Shown here one piece after another: positions 20,931-29,776 of a DNA stretch of 64,000 nucleotides; position 1 is the stretch's first letter, and each line of letters begins with the position of its first letter. This DNA comes from Streptomyces xanthophaeus (GTDB taxonomy: Bacteria; Actinomycetota; Actinomycetes; Streptomycetales; Streptomycetaceae). The position numbers and the translations under genes are program-made. The stretch spans positions 1 through 64,000 of the forward strand of contig NZ_JOFT01000009.1 of assembly GCF_000725805.1 (NCBI RefSeq), given 5' to 3'. The notes under the pieces are model-generated. The model had not been told where the DNA came from. It saw nothing but the letters and a program-made list of their open reading frames with translations, and did no database searches.

Positions 20931-21394
20931 CGTTTATCGCTCCTCAGAGCGGTCGGGCAGTTCGGGGTCGGTCCCCGCCCTGTCCTTCCGCATGCTAGTC
21001 CCGCGGGGCGGGACAGCTCATTCCAACTGCCGACATCCGTCCGCGGCTCACCCCCACGTCGGTGAGGAAAACCGGCTTGAAGAGCCGACAACTGCTCCAA
21101 CCCGATGGTGCGAGACGATGTTCCCGCAGGCCAGGCAGATACCCGTCACACGTGTACGCCGATGGCGAACGGAAGCCGGTCAAATCAGCGTGTCGCCCCG
21201 ATCCACTAGGAATGTCTTACCCGTAAGGACTGACACTCCATGCCGGTGGCAGCGGTTCCCTCCGCTACGGGCGAACACGATTCCGTCTCAAATGCGGGAC
21301 GCGGACGTCGCGGAGGTTTACGTTCCGCATTGATCCGGGCGCGGTGTGTCACCCCCGGCCGTAACCCGCCGCCGTTTCGGGAGTTGCTCCGGAC
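20931..21394. promoter_or_regulatory. 464-bp intergenic region: clpC leader and promoter
   Basis: No gene is supported. It contains the ClgR-like site (21154-21170) and a ~220-base stretch between that site and the clpC ATG that would form a long leader. Beyond the site towards 21395 I see no clear promoter for the plus-strand gene. Confidence 0.5.
21154..21170 (-). promoter_or_regulatory. ClgR-like operator upstream of clpC
   Basis: On the minus strand the site reads GTTCGC-CATCG-GCGTAC. It matches the ClgR binding pattern GTTCGC-N5-GCG described for actinobacterial clp promoters and lies ahead of clpC. Confidence 0.65.
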
Positions 21395-22009
21395 ATGGCC
21401 GTCAGCCCCGTCAGTGCCGTCAGTGCCGTCAGCGTTCCCGGCTCCCGCGTCGTGCCCGAGGAGGACGCGTACGTCTCCTGGTACGAGCGGGTCCTCGGCT
21501 GGACCCTCGCGGGCGGTCCGCCCGCCCAGCTCGTCACCGGGACCCGGTTCGACGTGCTGGAGGTGCCGTCCGATGCGGGGGCGGCGCTGTTGCGCAGGCG
21601 CGTCGGCACGGGTCCGGTGGCCCTCATGGGGCGCCGGATGCGGTTCCTGGTGGCCGCGGGGAGCGCAGAAGAGCTCGACGGGCTGCTCGACTGGCTCGAG
21701 TGGGGCTCGGTCGCCCTCGATCTGACCGCCCTGGGTGCGGGTGGCCGGATCACCGCCCCGGCTCCCCCTGCTCCCCGCGCCGGGGAGAGTCCCCGGGAGG
21801 CCGCCGTGTGGCTGCGGCCCCCCGAGCAGGGATGCGAGGCGTTCCTGCCGTCCCTGCCCGGTCCCGGGCAGGGCGCCGGACCCGCCCGCGGGCCCGATCT
21901 CGTACAGCTGGTCGCGGCGGCGGCGACGGAATGCCACCGCGCGCGCCTGCGGCGCACGGCCCGCACACCGGTGCGGGGAACCGTGGATCAGCCCTTGGCC
22001 TTCTCGTAG
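21395..22009 (+). CDS. Conserved hypothetical protein, prim-pol-like N-terminal region
   Basis: A 204-residue protein. The segment GWTLAGGPPAQLVTGTRFDVLEVP recalls the start of bifunctional primase-polymerase (prim-pol) domains found in many Streptomyces proteins, but I see no complete set of catalytic Asp residues, so it may be a degenerate, non-catalytic relative. The N-terminus contains short repeats of VSAVS. No strong Shine-Dalgarno or -10 precedes the ATG, so the start is uncertain. Its last 22 bases overlap the end of lsr2 on the opposite strand, which makes the two genes tail-to-tail antisense. Confidence 0.75.
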   Translation: MAVSPVSAVSAVSVPGSRVVPEEDAYVSWYERVLGWTLAGGPPAQLVTGTRFDVLEVPSDAGAALLRRRVGTGPVALMGRRMRFLVAAGSAEELDGLLDWLEWGSVALDLTALGAGGRITAPAPPAPRAGESPREAAVWLRPPEQGCEAFLPSLPGPGQGAGPARGPDLVQLVAAAATECHRARLRRTARTPVRGTVDQPLAFS

Positions 22010-22329
22010 GCCTCGCGGATCTCGGCCGGCACACGGCCGCGGTCGTTCACGTTGTAACCGTTCTCCTTGGCCCACGCGCGGATCTCGGCGGTGTCCGGGT
22101 TACCGGTCGTCGCGGAGGCGCGGCCGCCCTTGGCGCGGGCGGAGGTCGCACGGCCACCGGTGCGGCGGCCGCCCTTGGTGAACGGGTCGAGCAGACCGCG
22201 GAGCTTTTCAGCGTTGGCGGTGGTGAGGTCGATCTCGTAGGTCTTGCCGTCCAGAGCGAACGTCACCGTCTCGTCCGCCTCGCCGCCGTCGAGGTCGTCG
22301 ACAAGAAGGACCTGAACCTTCTGTGCCAC
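21988..22329 (-). CDS. lsr2: Nucleoid-associated protein Lsr2
   Basis: A 113-residue xenogeneic silencer that binds AT-rich DNA. The N-terminal dimerisation domain (VLLVDDLDGGEADETVTFALDGK) is followed by a Gly/Arg/Ala-rich linker and the C-terminal DNA-binding helices with the RGR minor-groove hook (NDRGRVPAEI). GTG start at 22329 with AAAGGAA upstream. In Streptomyces Lsr2 silences specialised-metabolite and acquired genes. The leader of this gene is noticeably less GC-rich than its surroundings. Confidence 0.98.
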   Translation of the reverse strand: MAQKVQVLLVDDLDGGEADETVTFALDGKTYEIDLTTANAEKLRGLLDPFTKGGRRTGGRATSARAKGGRASATTGNPDTAEIRAWAKENGYNVNDRGRVPAEIREAYEKAKG

Positions 22330-22493
22330 CGGGATTTCCTTTCATCGAAAAGCAGTACGCGGAAAGGAAACCGCTTTTGCCTGGAAAACACAAACCCCCG
22401 GGAGAGGTTCGAGACCGCATCGGGGCGGGAAACGTGCGCGATTCGGACATAGGCCACAGGCCCCTCCGCCACCGGAATAGCCGGGGTGATCGA

Positions 22494-23024
22494 TCAGAGG
22501 TGCAGAAGCATCCGACTGTTGCCCAAGGTGTTCGGCTTCACTCGTTCGAGACCGAGGAACTCGGCGACGCCCTCGTCATAGGAACGCAGGAGCTCCATGT
22601 ACACATCGGTCTCGACGGGGGTCTCGCCGATCTCGACGAAGCCGTGCTTCGCGAAGAAGTCCACTTCGAAGGTCAGGCAGAAAACGCGGCTGACCCCCAG
22701 ATCGCGGGCGGTGCGCAACAACTGCTCCAGCACCCGATGGCCGACGCCACCGCCCTTCAACTCCCGGTCGACGGCGAGAGTTCGGACTTCGGCGAGGTCT
22801 TCCCACATGACGTGGAGAGCCCCGCAGCCCACCACCTGGCCGTCCAAGGAGCGTTCCGCGACCCAGAACTCCTGGATGTCCTCGTAAAGGACGACGGGGG
22901 CTTTGTCGAGCAGGATCCGCTGCTGCACGTACTGGTCCAGCAGGCGGCGCAGCGCGGGAACGTCACCGGTGCGGGCGCGGCGGATCGTCACTGTTTCTGC
23001 ATGTGCAGCGGAAAACTCTCCCAT
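22494..23024 (-). CDS. GNAT-type amino-acid N-acetyltransferase (ArgA-like)
   Basis: A 176-residue single-domain GNAT acetyltransferase. The acetyl-CoA loop region is RELKGGGVGHRVLEQLL near residues 85-100, and the family-specific FFAKHGF motif is near 125. It resembles the short N-acetylglutamate synthases of actinobacteria (M. tuberculosis Rv2747 type), which start arginine synthesis from glutamate. The role is inferred by family; no arginine genes are nearby. A TAACGT hexamer lies 8 bases before the ATG, suggesting a leaderless message. Confidence 0.85.
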   Translation of the reverse strand: MGEFSAAHAETVTIRRARTGDVPALRRLLDQYVQQRILLDKAPVVLYEDIQEFWVAERSLDGQVVGCGALHVMWEDLAEVRTLAVDRELKGGGVGHRVLEQLLRTARDLGVSRVFCLTFEVDFFAKHGFVEIGETPVETDVYMELLRSYDEGVAEFLGLERVKPNTLGNSRMLLHL

Positions 23025-23032
23025 GGCCCCGG

Positions 23033-23038
23033 ACGTTA
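23033..23038 (-). promoter_or_regulatory. -10 element of leaderless promoter (acetyltransferase)
   Basis: TAACGT on the minus strand ends 8 bases before the ATG at 23024. It overlaps the last codon and stop of the upstream BlaI-type gene. Confidence 0.4.
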
Positions 23039-23539
23039 TCGCCCCGGGCCGTCCTGCGGCGCGGCGGAGTCCCCTTCCGGCGCAGGTGGCGCGGGTGCCT
23101 CGGGCGCTGCGGGTGCTTCTGCGGCGGGCTCGGCGGCCGGTCCGGCAGCGGTTTCCGCGGCCGGTTCGGCGGCCGGTTCGGCGGGCTGGACGATCCGTAC
23201 GGCGTCACGGAGGGCTTCGCGCTGTTCCGCGGACATCATCCCGAAGAAGGCGACGAGAGCGGCCGCGGGGTTGTCGCTCGTCGACCAGGCTTCGTTCATC
23301 AGTGCGGCCGAGTAGGCGGCACGGGTGGAGACCGCCGTATATCGATAGGCGCGGCCTTCGGCTTCCCGGCGGACCCAGCCCTTCTGATGAAGATTGTCCA
23401 TAACGGTCATCACCGTGGTGTAGGCGATGGACCGTTCCTGCTGGAGGTCTTCCAGTACTTCTCGAACGGTGACCGGGCGGTTCCACTGCCACACCCGCGT
23501 CATGACTGCGTCTTCGAGTTCTCCCAAGGGGCGAGGCAC
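23036..23539 (-). CDS. BlaI/MecI/CopY-family transcriptional repressor
   Basis: A 167-residue protein with the BlaI winged-helix domain at ~1-75 (LGELEDAVMTRVWQW, SIAYTTVMTVMDNLHQKGWV), a dimerisation helix region with FFGMMS at ~105-110, and a long Ala/Pro/Glu tail of ~45 residues. BlaI repressors usually control beta-lactamase or copper genes and are paired with a BlaR sensor protease, which is not next to it here. The GTG at 23539 is chosen because it starts the conserved PRPLGELE motif and follows TATCGT by six bases. Confidence 0.9.
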   Translation of the reverse strand: MPRPLGELEDAVMTRVWQWNRPVTVREVLEDLQQERSIAYTTVMTVMDNLHQKGWVRREAEGRAYRYTAVSTRAAYSAALMNEAWSTSDNPAAALVAFFGMMSAEQREALRDAVRIVQPAEPAAEPAAETAAGPAAEPAAEAPAAPEAPAPPAPEGDSAAPQDGPGR

Positions 23540-23545
23540 AGCAGC

Positions 23546-23551
23546 ACGATA
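23546..23551 (-). promoter_or_regulatory. -10 element of leaderless promoter (BlaI-type gene)
   Basis: TATCGT on the minus strand ends 6 bases before the GTG at 23539. A small GCAC/GTGC dyad covers the hexamer and could be an autoregulatory operator. Confidence 0.45.
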
Positions 23552-23677
23552 GTGCGGGTTGTGGGGAATTGCCCGGCTATTGGGCCGACAACGCGCAACT
23601 AAATCGGGCGAAAGCCGGTACGGCCGGGCAGGCCCCGTCACGCGGGAGGGGCCTTGTGCCCGGCGGGACGGCCGGTC

Positions 23678-23845
23678 CTACTTCTGGGACTGCTGGGCGG
23701 CCTCGGCCCGGGCGATCACGGCGTCGACCGCGGCGTCTTCCTTGGCCTTGTTCGCCCCGCCCTGGGTCTTCACGATCGTCACGACGAGGGCGATGAAGAA
23801 CGCGGCCATCACGATGGGGGGCAGGAGCGCGGAGACGTAGTCCAT
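23678..23845 (-). CDS. Small single-span membrane protein
   Basis: A 55-residue protein: an N-terminal membrane helix at ~5-26 (SALLPPIVMAAFFIALVVTIV) followed by a charged, Ala-rich amphipathic tail ending in AAQQSQK. The ATG at 23845 is preceded by TACGCT seven bases upstream, giving a consistent leaderless start, and codon use is normal. I do not know its function. It sits between the BlaI-type repressor and a hypothetical gene. Confidence 0.75.
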   Translation of the reverse strand: MDYVSALLPPIVMAAFFIALVVTIVKTQGGANKAKEDAAVDAVIARAEAAQQSQK

Positions 23846-23852
23846 GCCCCAC

Positions 23853-23858
23853 AGCGTA
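23853..23858 (-). promoter_or_regulatory. -10 element of leaderless promoter (small membrane protein)
   Basis: TACGCT on the minus strand ends 7 bases before the ATG at 23845. Confidence 0.5.
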
Positions 23859-23859
23859 G

Positions 23860-24456
23860 CTACCCCGCGGCGCGTCCGGCCGCCGGGGGCGGGACGGGCT
23901 TGCGGCGCGGCGGGAACACCTCGCCCGGGGTCGGGATCGGCCGCTCCGGGCGGGGCTCCTCCCCGGGCGGCTGCTTGGGCTGCGGGGAGGGCCCCGGCCG
24001 GGGCGGCTGCCCGCCGGCCAGCGCCAGCAGCCGCGTACGGGGCGCGGGGGCGGTCGAGAGCCGTCTGCGTACGGAGCGCTCCGCCACGGTCCGGGCCCGG
24101 TCGAGCAGGGCCGCCGCGACCGGGTTGGCGCGCAGGGCCCGCAGGGCGGCGAGGTCGTCGGGGAGCGGCTCGTACCCGGCGGCGAGCGCGTCCTGGAGCA
24201 GCTCCAGGTACCCGGAGAGGCTGCCGGGCAGGGCGCCCCGGTAGCGGCCCAGATCCTCCAGGAGGAAGGCTCTGAGCCGGTCGGCCTCCTGGACCGCGTC
24301 GTCCACCGACTGCGCGAGGCGCAGGCAGTCCTGGACCTCCTCGGCCGCCAGGGGGGCCGAGGAGGACTGAAGGGCGTGGGCGAGTGAGCGCATGAGCACG
24401 TGCAGCTCGGCAGCGCTGAACGCCATGCCGCCGCGGGATCCGTAGGGCGTGGGCAT
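23860..24456 (-). CDS. Conserved hypothetical protein with Pro-rich tail
   Basis: A 198-residue protein not recognised as a named family. Residues ~15-130 look fully helical, with heptad-like Leu/Ala spacing (ELHVLMRSLAHALQ, CLRLAQSVDDAVQEADRLRAFLLEDL). The last ~55 residues are Pro/Arg/Gly-rich. No membrane segment or signal peptide is present. The ATG at 24456 follows TATCTT by six bases; an internal ATG at 24426 is the alternative. Confidence 0.75.
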   Translation of the reverse strand: MPTPYGSRGGMAFSAAELHVLMRSLAHALQSSSAPLAAEEVQDCLRLAQSVDDAVQEADRLRAFLLEDLGRYRGALPGSLSGYLELLQDALAAGYEPLPDDLAALRALRANPVAAALLDRARTVAERSVRRRLSTAPAPRTRLLALAGGQPPRPGPSPQPKQPPGEEPRPERPIPTPGEVFPPRRKPVPPPAAGRAAG

Positions 24457-24462
24457 GGGCCG

Positions 24463-24468
24463 AAGATA
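24463..24468 (-). promoter_or_regulatory. -10 element of leaderless promoter
   Basis: TATCTT on the minus strand ends 6 bases before the ATG at 24456. Confidence 0.45.
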
Positions 24469-24536
24469 CGCGCTAATCGGACAAAATCCCCTCAGGGTGG
24501 CCGTTCTCGGCGCGCCGGTCCCGCTGCCGGAGGGCC

Positions 24537-24722
24537 TCAGCCGGTGGTCTTGACCGCCCGCAGGAAGTCGGACCAGGCCGCCTGGGTCGTCGCCAGGACG
24601 AGGTGGGCCGGGTCGGCCCGGTCGGCCACGCGCACCAGGGACCCGGGTGCGGTCGCCACGTAGACGCAGGCGTCCCCCTCACCGCAGAACGAGGACTTCC
24701 GCCACATGGGCTGAGCAGTCAT
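24537..24722 (-). CDS. DUF397 domain protein without a neighbouring regulator
   Basis: A 61-residue protein with the DUF397 signature: WRKSSFCGEGDACVYVA at ~7-23 and a C-terminal WSDFLRAVK. In actinobacteria these are usually encoded beside an XRE/helix-turn-helix regulator (BldB/WhiJ-like systems) and are thought to be its small antagonist. No such regulator is adjacent here. Start ATG 24722 has GGAGGAG at good spacing. The function of this orphan copy is unknown. Confidence 0.88.
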   Translation of the reverse strand: MTAQPMWRKSSFCGEGDACVYVATAPGSLVRVADRADPAHLVLATTQAAWSDFLRAVKTTG

Positions 24723-24868
24723 GGTGTCTCCTCCGGTCACGGCCTCCGCCGGTCTTTTCCGTGGAGGGACGTTAGCGCCACGCCGGAGCCGAACCGATGA
24801 CTTCCGCGGAATTCGGCGATTCGTACCAGGTCGCACCTGGTCATAGAGGGTCATACCGGGTCGCACCG

Positions 24869-25990
24869 CTACAGCCGGGAAACGAACGCCGCGACCGCCT
24901 CCCGGACGTCCGCGGCCGTCCACTCCAGGCCCGGCTGCGTGATCTCCAGCTCGGTCACCGCCAGCCCCGGCGGTCCGTCCGGGGACCACCGGCGGAACAG
25001 GACCGTGCCCGTCTCCTCGGCCAGCCGCAGCCCCGCGTCCGTCAGGCGGTCCGCCTCGTACGGGAGCCACACCTGGAACTGGTGGGTGTGCGGCTCCTGC
25101 GGGTGGACCCGGAACCAGGGCACCGGCGCCTGCGCGAAGGCCTCCCGGAGCGCCCCGGCCACCACCCGCGCCTGCGCCACGTACTGCGGCAGCCGGGGCA
25201 GCTCCCGCTCCAGCCCGGCCAGCGCCGCCAGCGCCTGCGGGAACTGGCGGAAGACGCGGCCCCCGTACCGGTGGCGCCAGACCCGGGTCTCCTCCACGAA
25301 GGCGGCGGACCCGGCGAGGGCGGCGCCGCTGAGCCCGCCGAGGGACTTGTAGAAGGAGACGTAGACCGAGTCGGCCAGGGCGGCGATCTCCGGCAGCGGG
25401 CGGCCGAAGTGCACCGTGGACTCCCACAGCCGGGCCCCGTCGAAGTGGACCACCGCGTCCCGCTCGCGGGCGGCGTCGACCAGCTCCGTCAGCTCCTCCC
25501 ACGACGGCAGCAGGAAACCCGCGTCCCGCAGCGGCAGTTCCAGCATCAGCGTGCCGAACGGCTCCGGGAGGTCGCGGACCTCCGCCGGCTCCGGCTGGCG
25601 GGCCTCCGTCGTCGGGTGCACCGTCCGCAGGCCGGCGACGACCGGCAGCGCGGCCTCCTCCCACCGCTCGGGGTGGCTCATCGGGTGCAGGGCCACGACC
25701 GGACTGCCCGTACGCCCCGCCCAGCACCGCAGGGCGACCTGCTGGGCCATCGTCCCGGACGGGAAGAAGGCCGCGTCCTCGGTGCCCAGCAGCTCCGCGA
25801 CCCGCCGCTCCAGGGCGGCGACGACCCCGTCGCCGTAGACGTCGGCCGGTTCGTCCGTGTCGTACGGGGCCCCCGCGAGCGCCTCCAGCAACTCCCCGAC
25901 CGTCGGCTCCAGCAGGCTGCGGGACAGCACCCGCTCCGCCCCGCGCCAGGCCGCCACCAGTCGCTTCGTACGCTCCGTGTCGTCGCTCAT
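24869..25990 (-). CDS. PLP-dependent threonine aldolase / beta-eliminating lyase family enzyme
   Basis: A 373-residue fold-type I PLP enzyme. The GDGVV and [10 protein letters not shown] motifs lie near 50-80, a DGARL motif near 200 supplies the Asp that pairs with the PLP ring, and SFYKSLGG near 225-235 carries the Schiff-base lysine. The family cleaves L-threonine or L-allo-threonine to glycine and acetaldehyde, or removes beta substituents. The length is slightly above the usual ~340-350. Substrate is not predictable from sequence. Confidence 0.88.
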   Translation of the reverse strand: MSDDTERTKRLVAAWRGAERVLSRSLLEPTVGELLEALAGAPYDTDEPADVYGDGVVAALERRVAELLGTEDAAFFPSGTMAQQVALRCWAGRTGSPVVALHPMSHPERWEEAALPVVAGLRTVHPTTEARQPEPAEVRDLPEPFGTLMLELPLRDAGFLLPSWEELTELVDAARERDAVVHFDGARLWESTVHFGRPLPEIAALADSVYVSFYKSLGGLSGAALAGSAAFVEETRVWRHRYGGRVFRQFPQALAALAGLERELPRLPQYVAQARVVAGALREAFAQAPVPWFRVHPQEPHTHQFQVWLPYEADRLTDAGLRLAEETGTVLFRRWSPDGPPGLAVTELEITQPGLEWTAADVREAVAAFVSRL

Positions 25991-26060
25991 GCCCCGATCA
26001 TCGCCGACCCGGTGAGGCGGGCGGACCGGGCTCGTCTGCGTGGATGACGCGGCCAGGGCC

Positions 26061-26066
26061 TAGCAT
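26061..26066 (+). promoter_or_regulatory. Possible -10 element of the pan-nad-coaX operon
   Basis: TAGCAT lies 53 bases upstream of the first GTG of the operon. No clear -35 is visible. Confidence 0.35.
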
Positions 26067-26119
26067 GGCGGCGTATCGTCCGGTACCCCCCGCGGACTGG
26101 AACGGAAGGCCCTCCCCGC

Positions 26120-27037
26120 GTGAACTCATCACAGCAGCCGCGCCCTGCCCGGCTCGCCGTCGGCGTCGTCGGAGCCGGCCGGGTCGGTCCCGCACTGGCC
26201 CGCGCCCTCCAGCAGGCCGGACACCGGCCCGTCGCCGTGTCCGGGGTCTCCGACGCGTCCCTGCGGCGCGCCGCGCGCATGCTGCCCGACGTGCCGGTGG
26301 TCCCGCCCGCCCAGGTGCTGGAACACGCCGACCTGGTGCTCCTGACCGTCCCGGACGACGCCCTGCCGTCCCTGGTCGAAGGGCTCGCCGAGACCGGCGC
26401 GGTCCGTCCCGGCCAGCTCCTCGTCCACACCTCCGGGCGGTACGGGACCGCCGTGCTGGACCCCGCGCGGCGCGCGGGCGCCCTGCCGCTGGCCCTGCAC
26501 CCGGCGATGACCTTCACGGGCACCGAGGTCGACGTGCAGCGGCTGGCCGGCTGCTCCTTCGGCGTCACCGCCCCCGAGGAGCTGCGGCTCGCCGCCGAGG
26601 CCCTGGTCATCGAGATGGGCGGGGAGCCCGAGTGGATCGCCGAGGAGGCCCGCCCGCTGTACCACGCGGCCCTGGCCCTCGGCGCGAACCACCTGGTCAC
26701 CCTCGTGGCCCAGTCGATGGAGCTGCTGCGCAAGGCCGGGGTCGAGCACCCCGACCGGATGCTCGGCCCGCTGCTCGGCGCGGCCCTGGACAACGCCCTG
26801 CGCTCCGGGGACGCCGCCCTGACCGGGCCGGTGGCCCGCGGCGACGCCGGTACGGTCGCCGCGCACGTCTCGGAGCTGCGCAAGCACGCCCCGGGCACGG
26901 TCGCCGGGTACCTGGCCATGGCGCGCACCACCGCCGACCGGGCCCTGGCGCACGGGCTGCTCAAGCCCGAACTCGCCGAGGACCTGCTCGGCGTGCTCGC
27001 CGACGACACCGACCACAGCGGGGGCGACGACCTGTGA
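26120..27037 (+). CDS. Rossmann-fold oxidoreductase with DUF2520 domain
   Basis: A 305-residue protein with an N-terminal NAD(P)-binding Rossmann fold ([17 protein letters not shown] near 12-30) and a C-terminal all-helical DUF2520 domain resembling the dimerisation half of ketopantoate reductase or 6-phosphogluconate dehydrogenase. LALHPAMTF is near residue 130. It is the first gene of the operon and overlaps panC by four bases (GTGA). The family lies beside panC in many actinobacteria (M. tuberculosis Rv3603c). Ketopantoate reduction is therefore an attractive role, as shown for the unrelated-by-name PanG of Francisella, but this is inference. Confidence 0.9.
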   Translation: MNSSQQPRPARLAVGVVGAGRVGPALARALQQAGHRPVAVSGVSDASLRRAARMLPDVPVVPPAQVLEHADLVLLTVPDDALPSLVEGLAETGAVRPGQLLVHTSGRYGTAVLDPARRAGALPLALHPAMTFTGTEVDVQRLAGCSFGVTAPEELRLAAEALVIEMGGEPEWIAEEARPLYHAALALGANHLVTLVAQSMELLRKAGVEHPDRMLGPLLGAALDNALRSGDAALTGPVARGDAGTVAAHVSELRKHAPGTVAGYLAMARTTADRALAHGLLKPELAEDLLGVLADDTDHSGGDDL

Positions 27038-28026
27038 GCGGGATCCTGCTCGACACTTCCGAGGAGCTGCAGAAGCTCCCGCGCACCGGCCGCCGGGCCG
27101 TGGTGATGACCATGGGCGCCCTGCACGAGGGGCACGCCACCCTCGTGCGCACCGCCCGCGAGCTGGCCGGCCCCGCGGGCCAGGTCGTGGTCACCGTCTT
27201 CGTGAACCCCCTGCAGTTCGGGGCGGGCGAGGACCTCGACCGCTACCCGCGCACCCTGGACGCCGACCTGCGCATCGCCCGGGAGGCCGGAGCGGACGCC
27301 GTGTTCGCCCCGGCCGTGGACGAGGTCTACCCGGGGGGCGATCCGCAGGTGCGGATCAGCGCCGGGCCCATGGGGGAGCGCCTGGAGGGGTCCACCCGCC
27401 CCGGCCACTTCGACGGGATGCTGACCGTCGTCGCCAAACTGCTCCACCTCACCCGTCCCGACCTGGCCCTCTTCGGTCAGAAGGACGCCCAGCAGCTGGC
27501 GCTGATCCGGCGCATGGTGACCGACCTGAACTTCCCCGTCGAGGTGGTCGGCGTACCGACCGTCCGCGAGGAGGACGGGCTGGCGCTGTCCTCCCGCAAC
27601 CGCTACCTCTCGCCCGCCGAGCGGCGCACCGCGCTGGCGCTGTCCCGGGCCCTGTTCGCCGGGCGCGACCGGCTCGCCGCGCAGGCGGCGCTGCGCGCCC
27701 GCGCCGAGGCCTCGCCGGCCAGCGACGGGCGGGCGACCGCCCTGGCCCGGCTCGGCGAGATCCGGGCCTCGGCCGACGCGCACGCCGTCTCGGCCTCGGG
27801 CAGCGGGCTGCCGGACGCCGTACGGGCCGCCGCGCGCCACGTCCTGGAGGAGGCGGGCCGCCAGGACCCGCCGCTGGTCCTGGACTACCTGGCGCTGGTC
27901 GACCCGCAGGACTTCTCCGAGGCCGGCCCCGGCTTCACCGGGCAGGCCGTGCTGGCCGTCGCCGCGAAGGTGGGCACGACCCGGCTGATCGACAACATCC
28001 CATTGGAGTTCGGAGCACACTCGTGA
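27034..28026 (+). CDS. panC: Pantothenate synthetase PanC
   Basis: A 330-residue enzyme that joins pantoate and beta-alanine with ATP to make pantothenate, in the cytoplasm. It has the nucleotidyl-transferase motif MGALHEGH at 27-34, the pantoate-site GQKDAQQL, and the KMSKS-like [11 protein letters not shown]. It is longer than the ~280-residue norm because of an Ala/Ser-rich insertion around residues 215-270. The GTG start overlaps the preceding stop, and its own stop overlaps the nadB start (GTGA). Confidence 0.96.
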   Translation: MSGILLDTSEELQKLPRTGRRAVVMTMGALHEGHATLVRTARELAGPAGQVVVTVFVNPLQFGAGEDLDRYPRTLDADLRIAREAGADAVFAPAVDEVYPGGDPQVRISAGPMGERLEGSTRPGHFDGMLTVVAKLLHLTRPDLALFGQKDAQQLALIRRMVTDLNFPVEVVGVPTVREEDGLALSSRNRYLSPAERRTALALSRALFAGRDRLAAQAALRARAEASPASDGRATALARLGEIRASADAHAVSASGSGLPDAVRAAARHVLEEAGRQDPPLVLDYLALVDPQDFSEAGPGFTGQAVLAVAAKVGTTRLIDNIPLEFGAHS

Positions 28027-29774
28027 ACAGCGCAGGCAGAGGCACCCAGCCGGGCGGCACCGGCATACGGCTGCACGCCCCGGCTCCCGGCTGGTCCCTC
28101 GAAGCCGACGTCGTGGTCGTCGGTTCGGGCGTCGCGGGCCTGACGGCCGCACTGCGGTGCGCCGCCGGGGGCCGCCGTACGGTCGTGGTCACCAAGGCCC
28201 GCCTCGACGACGGCTCCACCCGCTGGGCGCAGGGCGGCATCGCCGCGGCGCTCGGTGAGGGCGACACCCCCGAGCAGCACCTGGACGACACCCTGGTCGC
28301 GGGTGCGGGCCTGTGCGACGAGGCCGCCGTACGGCTGCTGGTCACCGAGGGCCCGGACGCCGTGCGCCGGCTCATCGCGGCGGGCGCCGTCTTCGACACC
28401 TCCGCCGCGACCGGTGAGATAGAGCTGACCCGCGAGGGCGGCCACCACCGGCGGCGGATCGCGCACGCCGGCGGCGACGCCACCGGCGCCGAGATCTCCC
28501 GGGCGCTCGTCGAGGCCGTGCAGGCCGCCGGCATCGAGACGGTGGAGAACGCGCTGGTCCTGGACCTCCTCCAGGACGCCGAAGGCCGTACGGCGGGCGT
28601 GACCCTGCACGTCATGGGCGAGGGCCAGCACGACGGGGTGGGCGCCGTCCACGCGCCCGCCGTGATCCTGGCGACCGGCGGCATGGGCCAGGTCTTCTCC
28701 GCCACCACCAATCCCTCGGTGTCCACCGGCGACGGCGTGGCCCTCGCCCTGCGCGCCGGGGCCGAGGTGTCCGACCTGGAATTCGTGCAGTTCCACCCGA
28801 CGGTGCTCTTCCTCGGCCCGGACGCCGAGGGGCAGCAGCCCCTGGTGTCCGAGGCGGTCCGCGGCGAGGGCGCGTACCTCGTCGACGCGGACGGCGTCCG
28901 CTTCATGACCGGCCAGCACGAGCTCGCCGAGCTGGCCCCGCGGGACATCGTCGCCAAGGGCATCATGCGCCGCATGCAGGAGCAGGGCGCCCGGCACATG
29001 TACCTGGACGCCCGGCACTTCGGCGCCGAGATGTGGGAGCAGCGCTTCCCGACGATCCTGGCCGCCTGCCGCTCCCACGGCATCGACCCGGTGACCGAGC
29101 CGATCCCGGTGGCGCCCGCCGCGCACTACGCGTCCGGCGGCGTACGGACGGACCTGCACGGCCGCACCACGGTCCCCGGGCTGTACGCCTGCGGCGAGGT
29201 CGCCTGCACCGGTGTGCACGGCGCGAACCGGCTGGCCTCCAACTCCCTGCTGGAGGGCCTGGTCTTCGCCGAGCGGATCGCCGACGACATCGTCACGCAG
29301 GCCCGCACCGGCAGCGGCCCGGGCATCCCGGTGCCCGCGACCGGCCCGCTGCAGCCCGCCGAGGCGCGCTACGAGATCCAGCGGATCATGACGGACGGCG
29401 CGGGCGTGCTCCGCTCCGCCGGGTCCCTGCACCGGGCCGCCGAGGCCCTCGAAGGGCTGTACGCGACGGCCCTGAACGAGCTGGAAGCCCACGGCAAGAC
29501 CGCCGAACCGGGGGTGGAGACCTGGGAGGCCACGAACCTGCTGTGCGTGGCCCGCGTCCTGGTCGCCGCCGCCGAACGGCGCGTGGAGACCCGCGGCTGC
29601 CACTGGCGCGAGGACCACCCGGACCGGGACGACGCCGACTGGCGCCGCCACCTCGTCGTCCGGCTCTCCGCGACCGAGCGGCGCGCCCTGGTCGTCACCC
29701 CGACCGACTCCGCGGACTTCCCGTCCGTACGCGTCCCCCTGACCTCCCCGAATCCCCCCAGCCTGGAGAAGTGA
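28023..29774 (+). CDS. nadB: L-aspartate oxidase NadB
   Basis: A 583-residue FAD flavoprotein of the succinate-dehydrogenase type that oxidises L-aspartate to iminoaspartate, the first step of de novo NAD synthesis. FAD motif [10 protein letters not shown] at 31-40; [13 protein letters not shown] near 75; the substrate region with HPTVLF and the [15 protein letters not shown] loop near 395-410; and the C-terminal helical domain. The partner NadA (quinolinate synthase) is not in this window. It is coupled to panC by a 4-base overlap. Confidence 0.96.
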   Translation: MNSAGRGTQPGGTGIRLHAPAPGWSLEADVVVVGSGVAGLTAALRCAAGGRRTVVVTKARLDDGSTRWAQGGIAAALGEGDTPEQHLDDTLVAGAGLCDEAAVRLLVTEGPDAVRRLIAAGAVFDTSAATGEIELTREGGHHRRRIAHAGGDATGAEISRALVEAVQAAGIETVENALVLDLLQDAEGRTAGVTLHVMGEGQHDGVGAVHAPAVILATGGMGQVFSATTNPSVSTGDGVALALRAGAEVSDLEFVQFHPTVLFLGPDAEGQQPLVSEAVRGEGAYLVDADGVRFMTGQHELAELAPRDIVAKGIMRRMQEQGARHMYLDARHFGAEMWEQRFPTILAACRSHGIDPVTEPIPVAPAAHYASGGVRTDLHGRTTVPGLYACGEVACTGVHGANRLASNSLLEGLVFAERIADDIVTQARTGSGPGIPVPATGPLQPAEARYEIQRIMTDGAGVLRSAGSLHRAAEALEGLYATALNELEAHGKTAEPGVETWEATNLLCVARVLVAAAERRVETRGCHWREDHPDRDDADWRRHLVVRLSATERRALVVTPTDSADFPSVRVPLTSPNPPSLEK

Positions 29775-29776
29775 CC

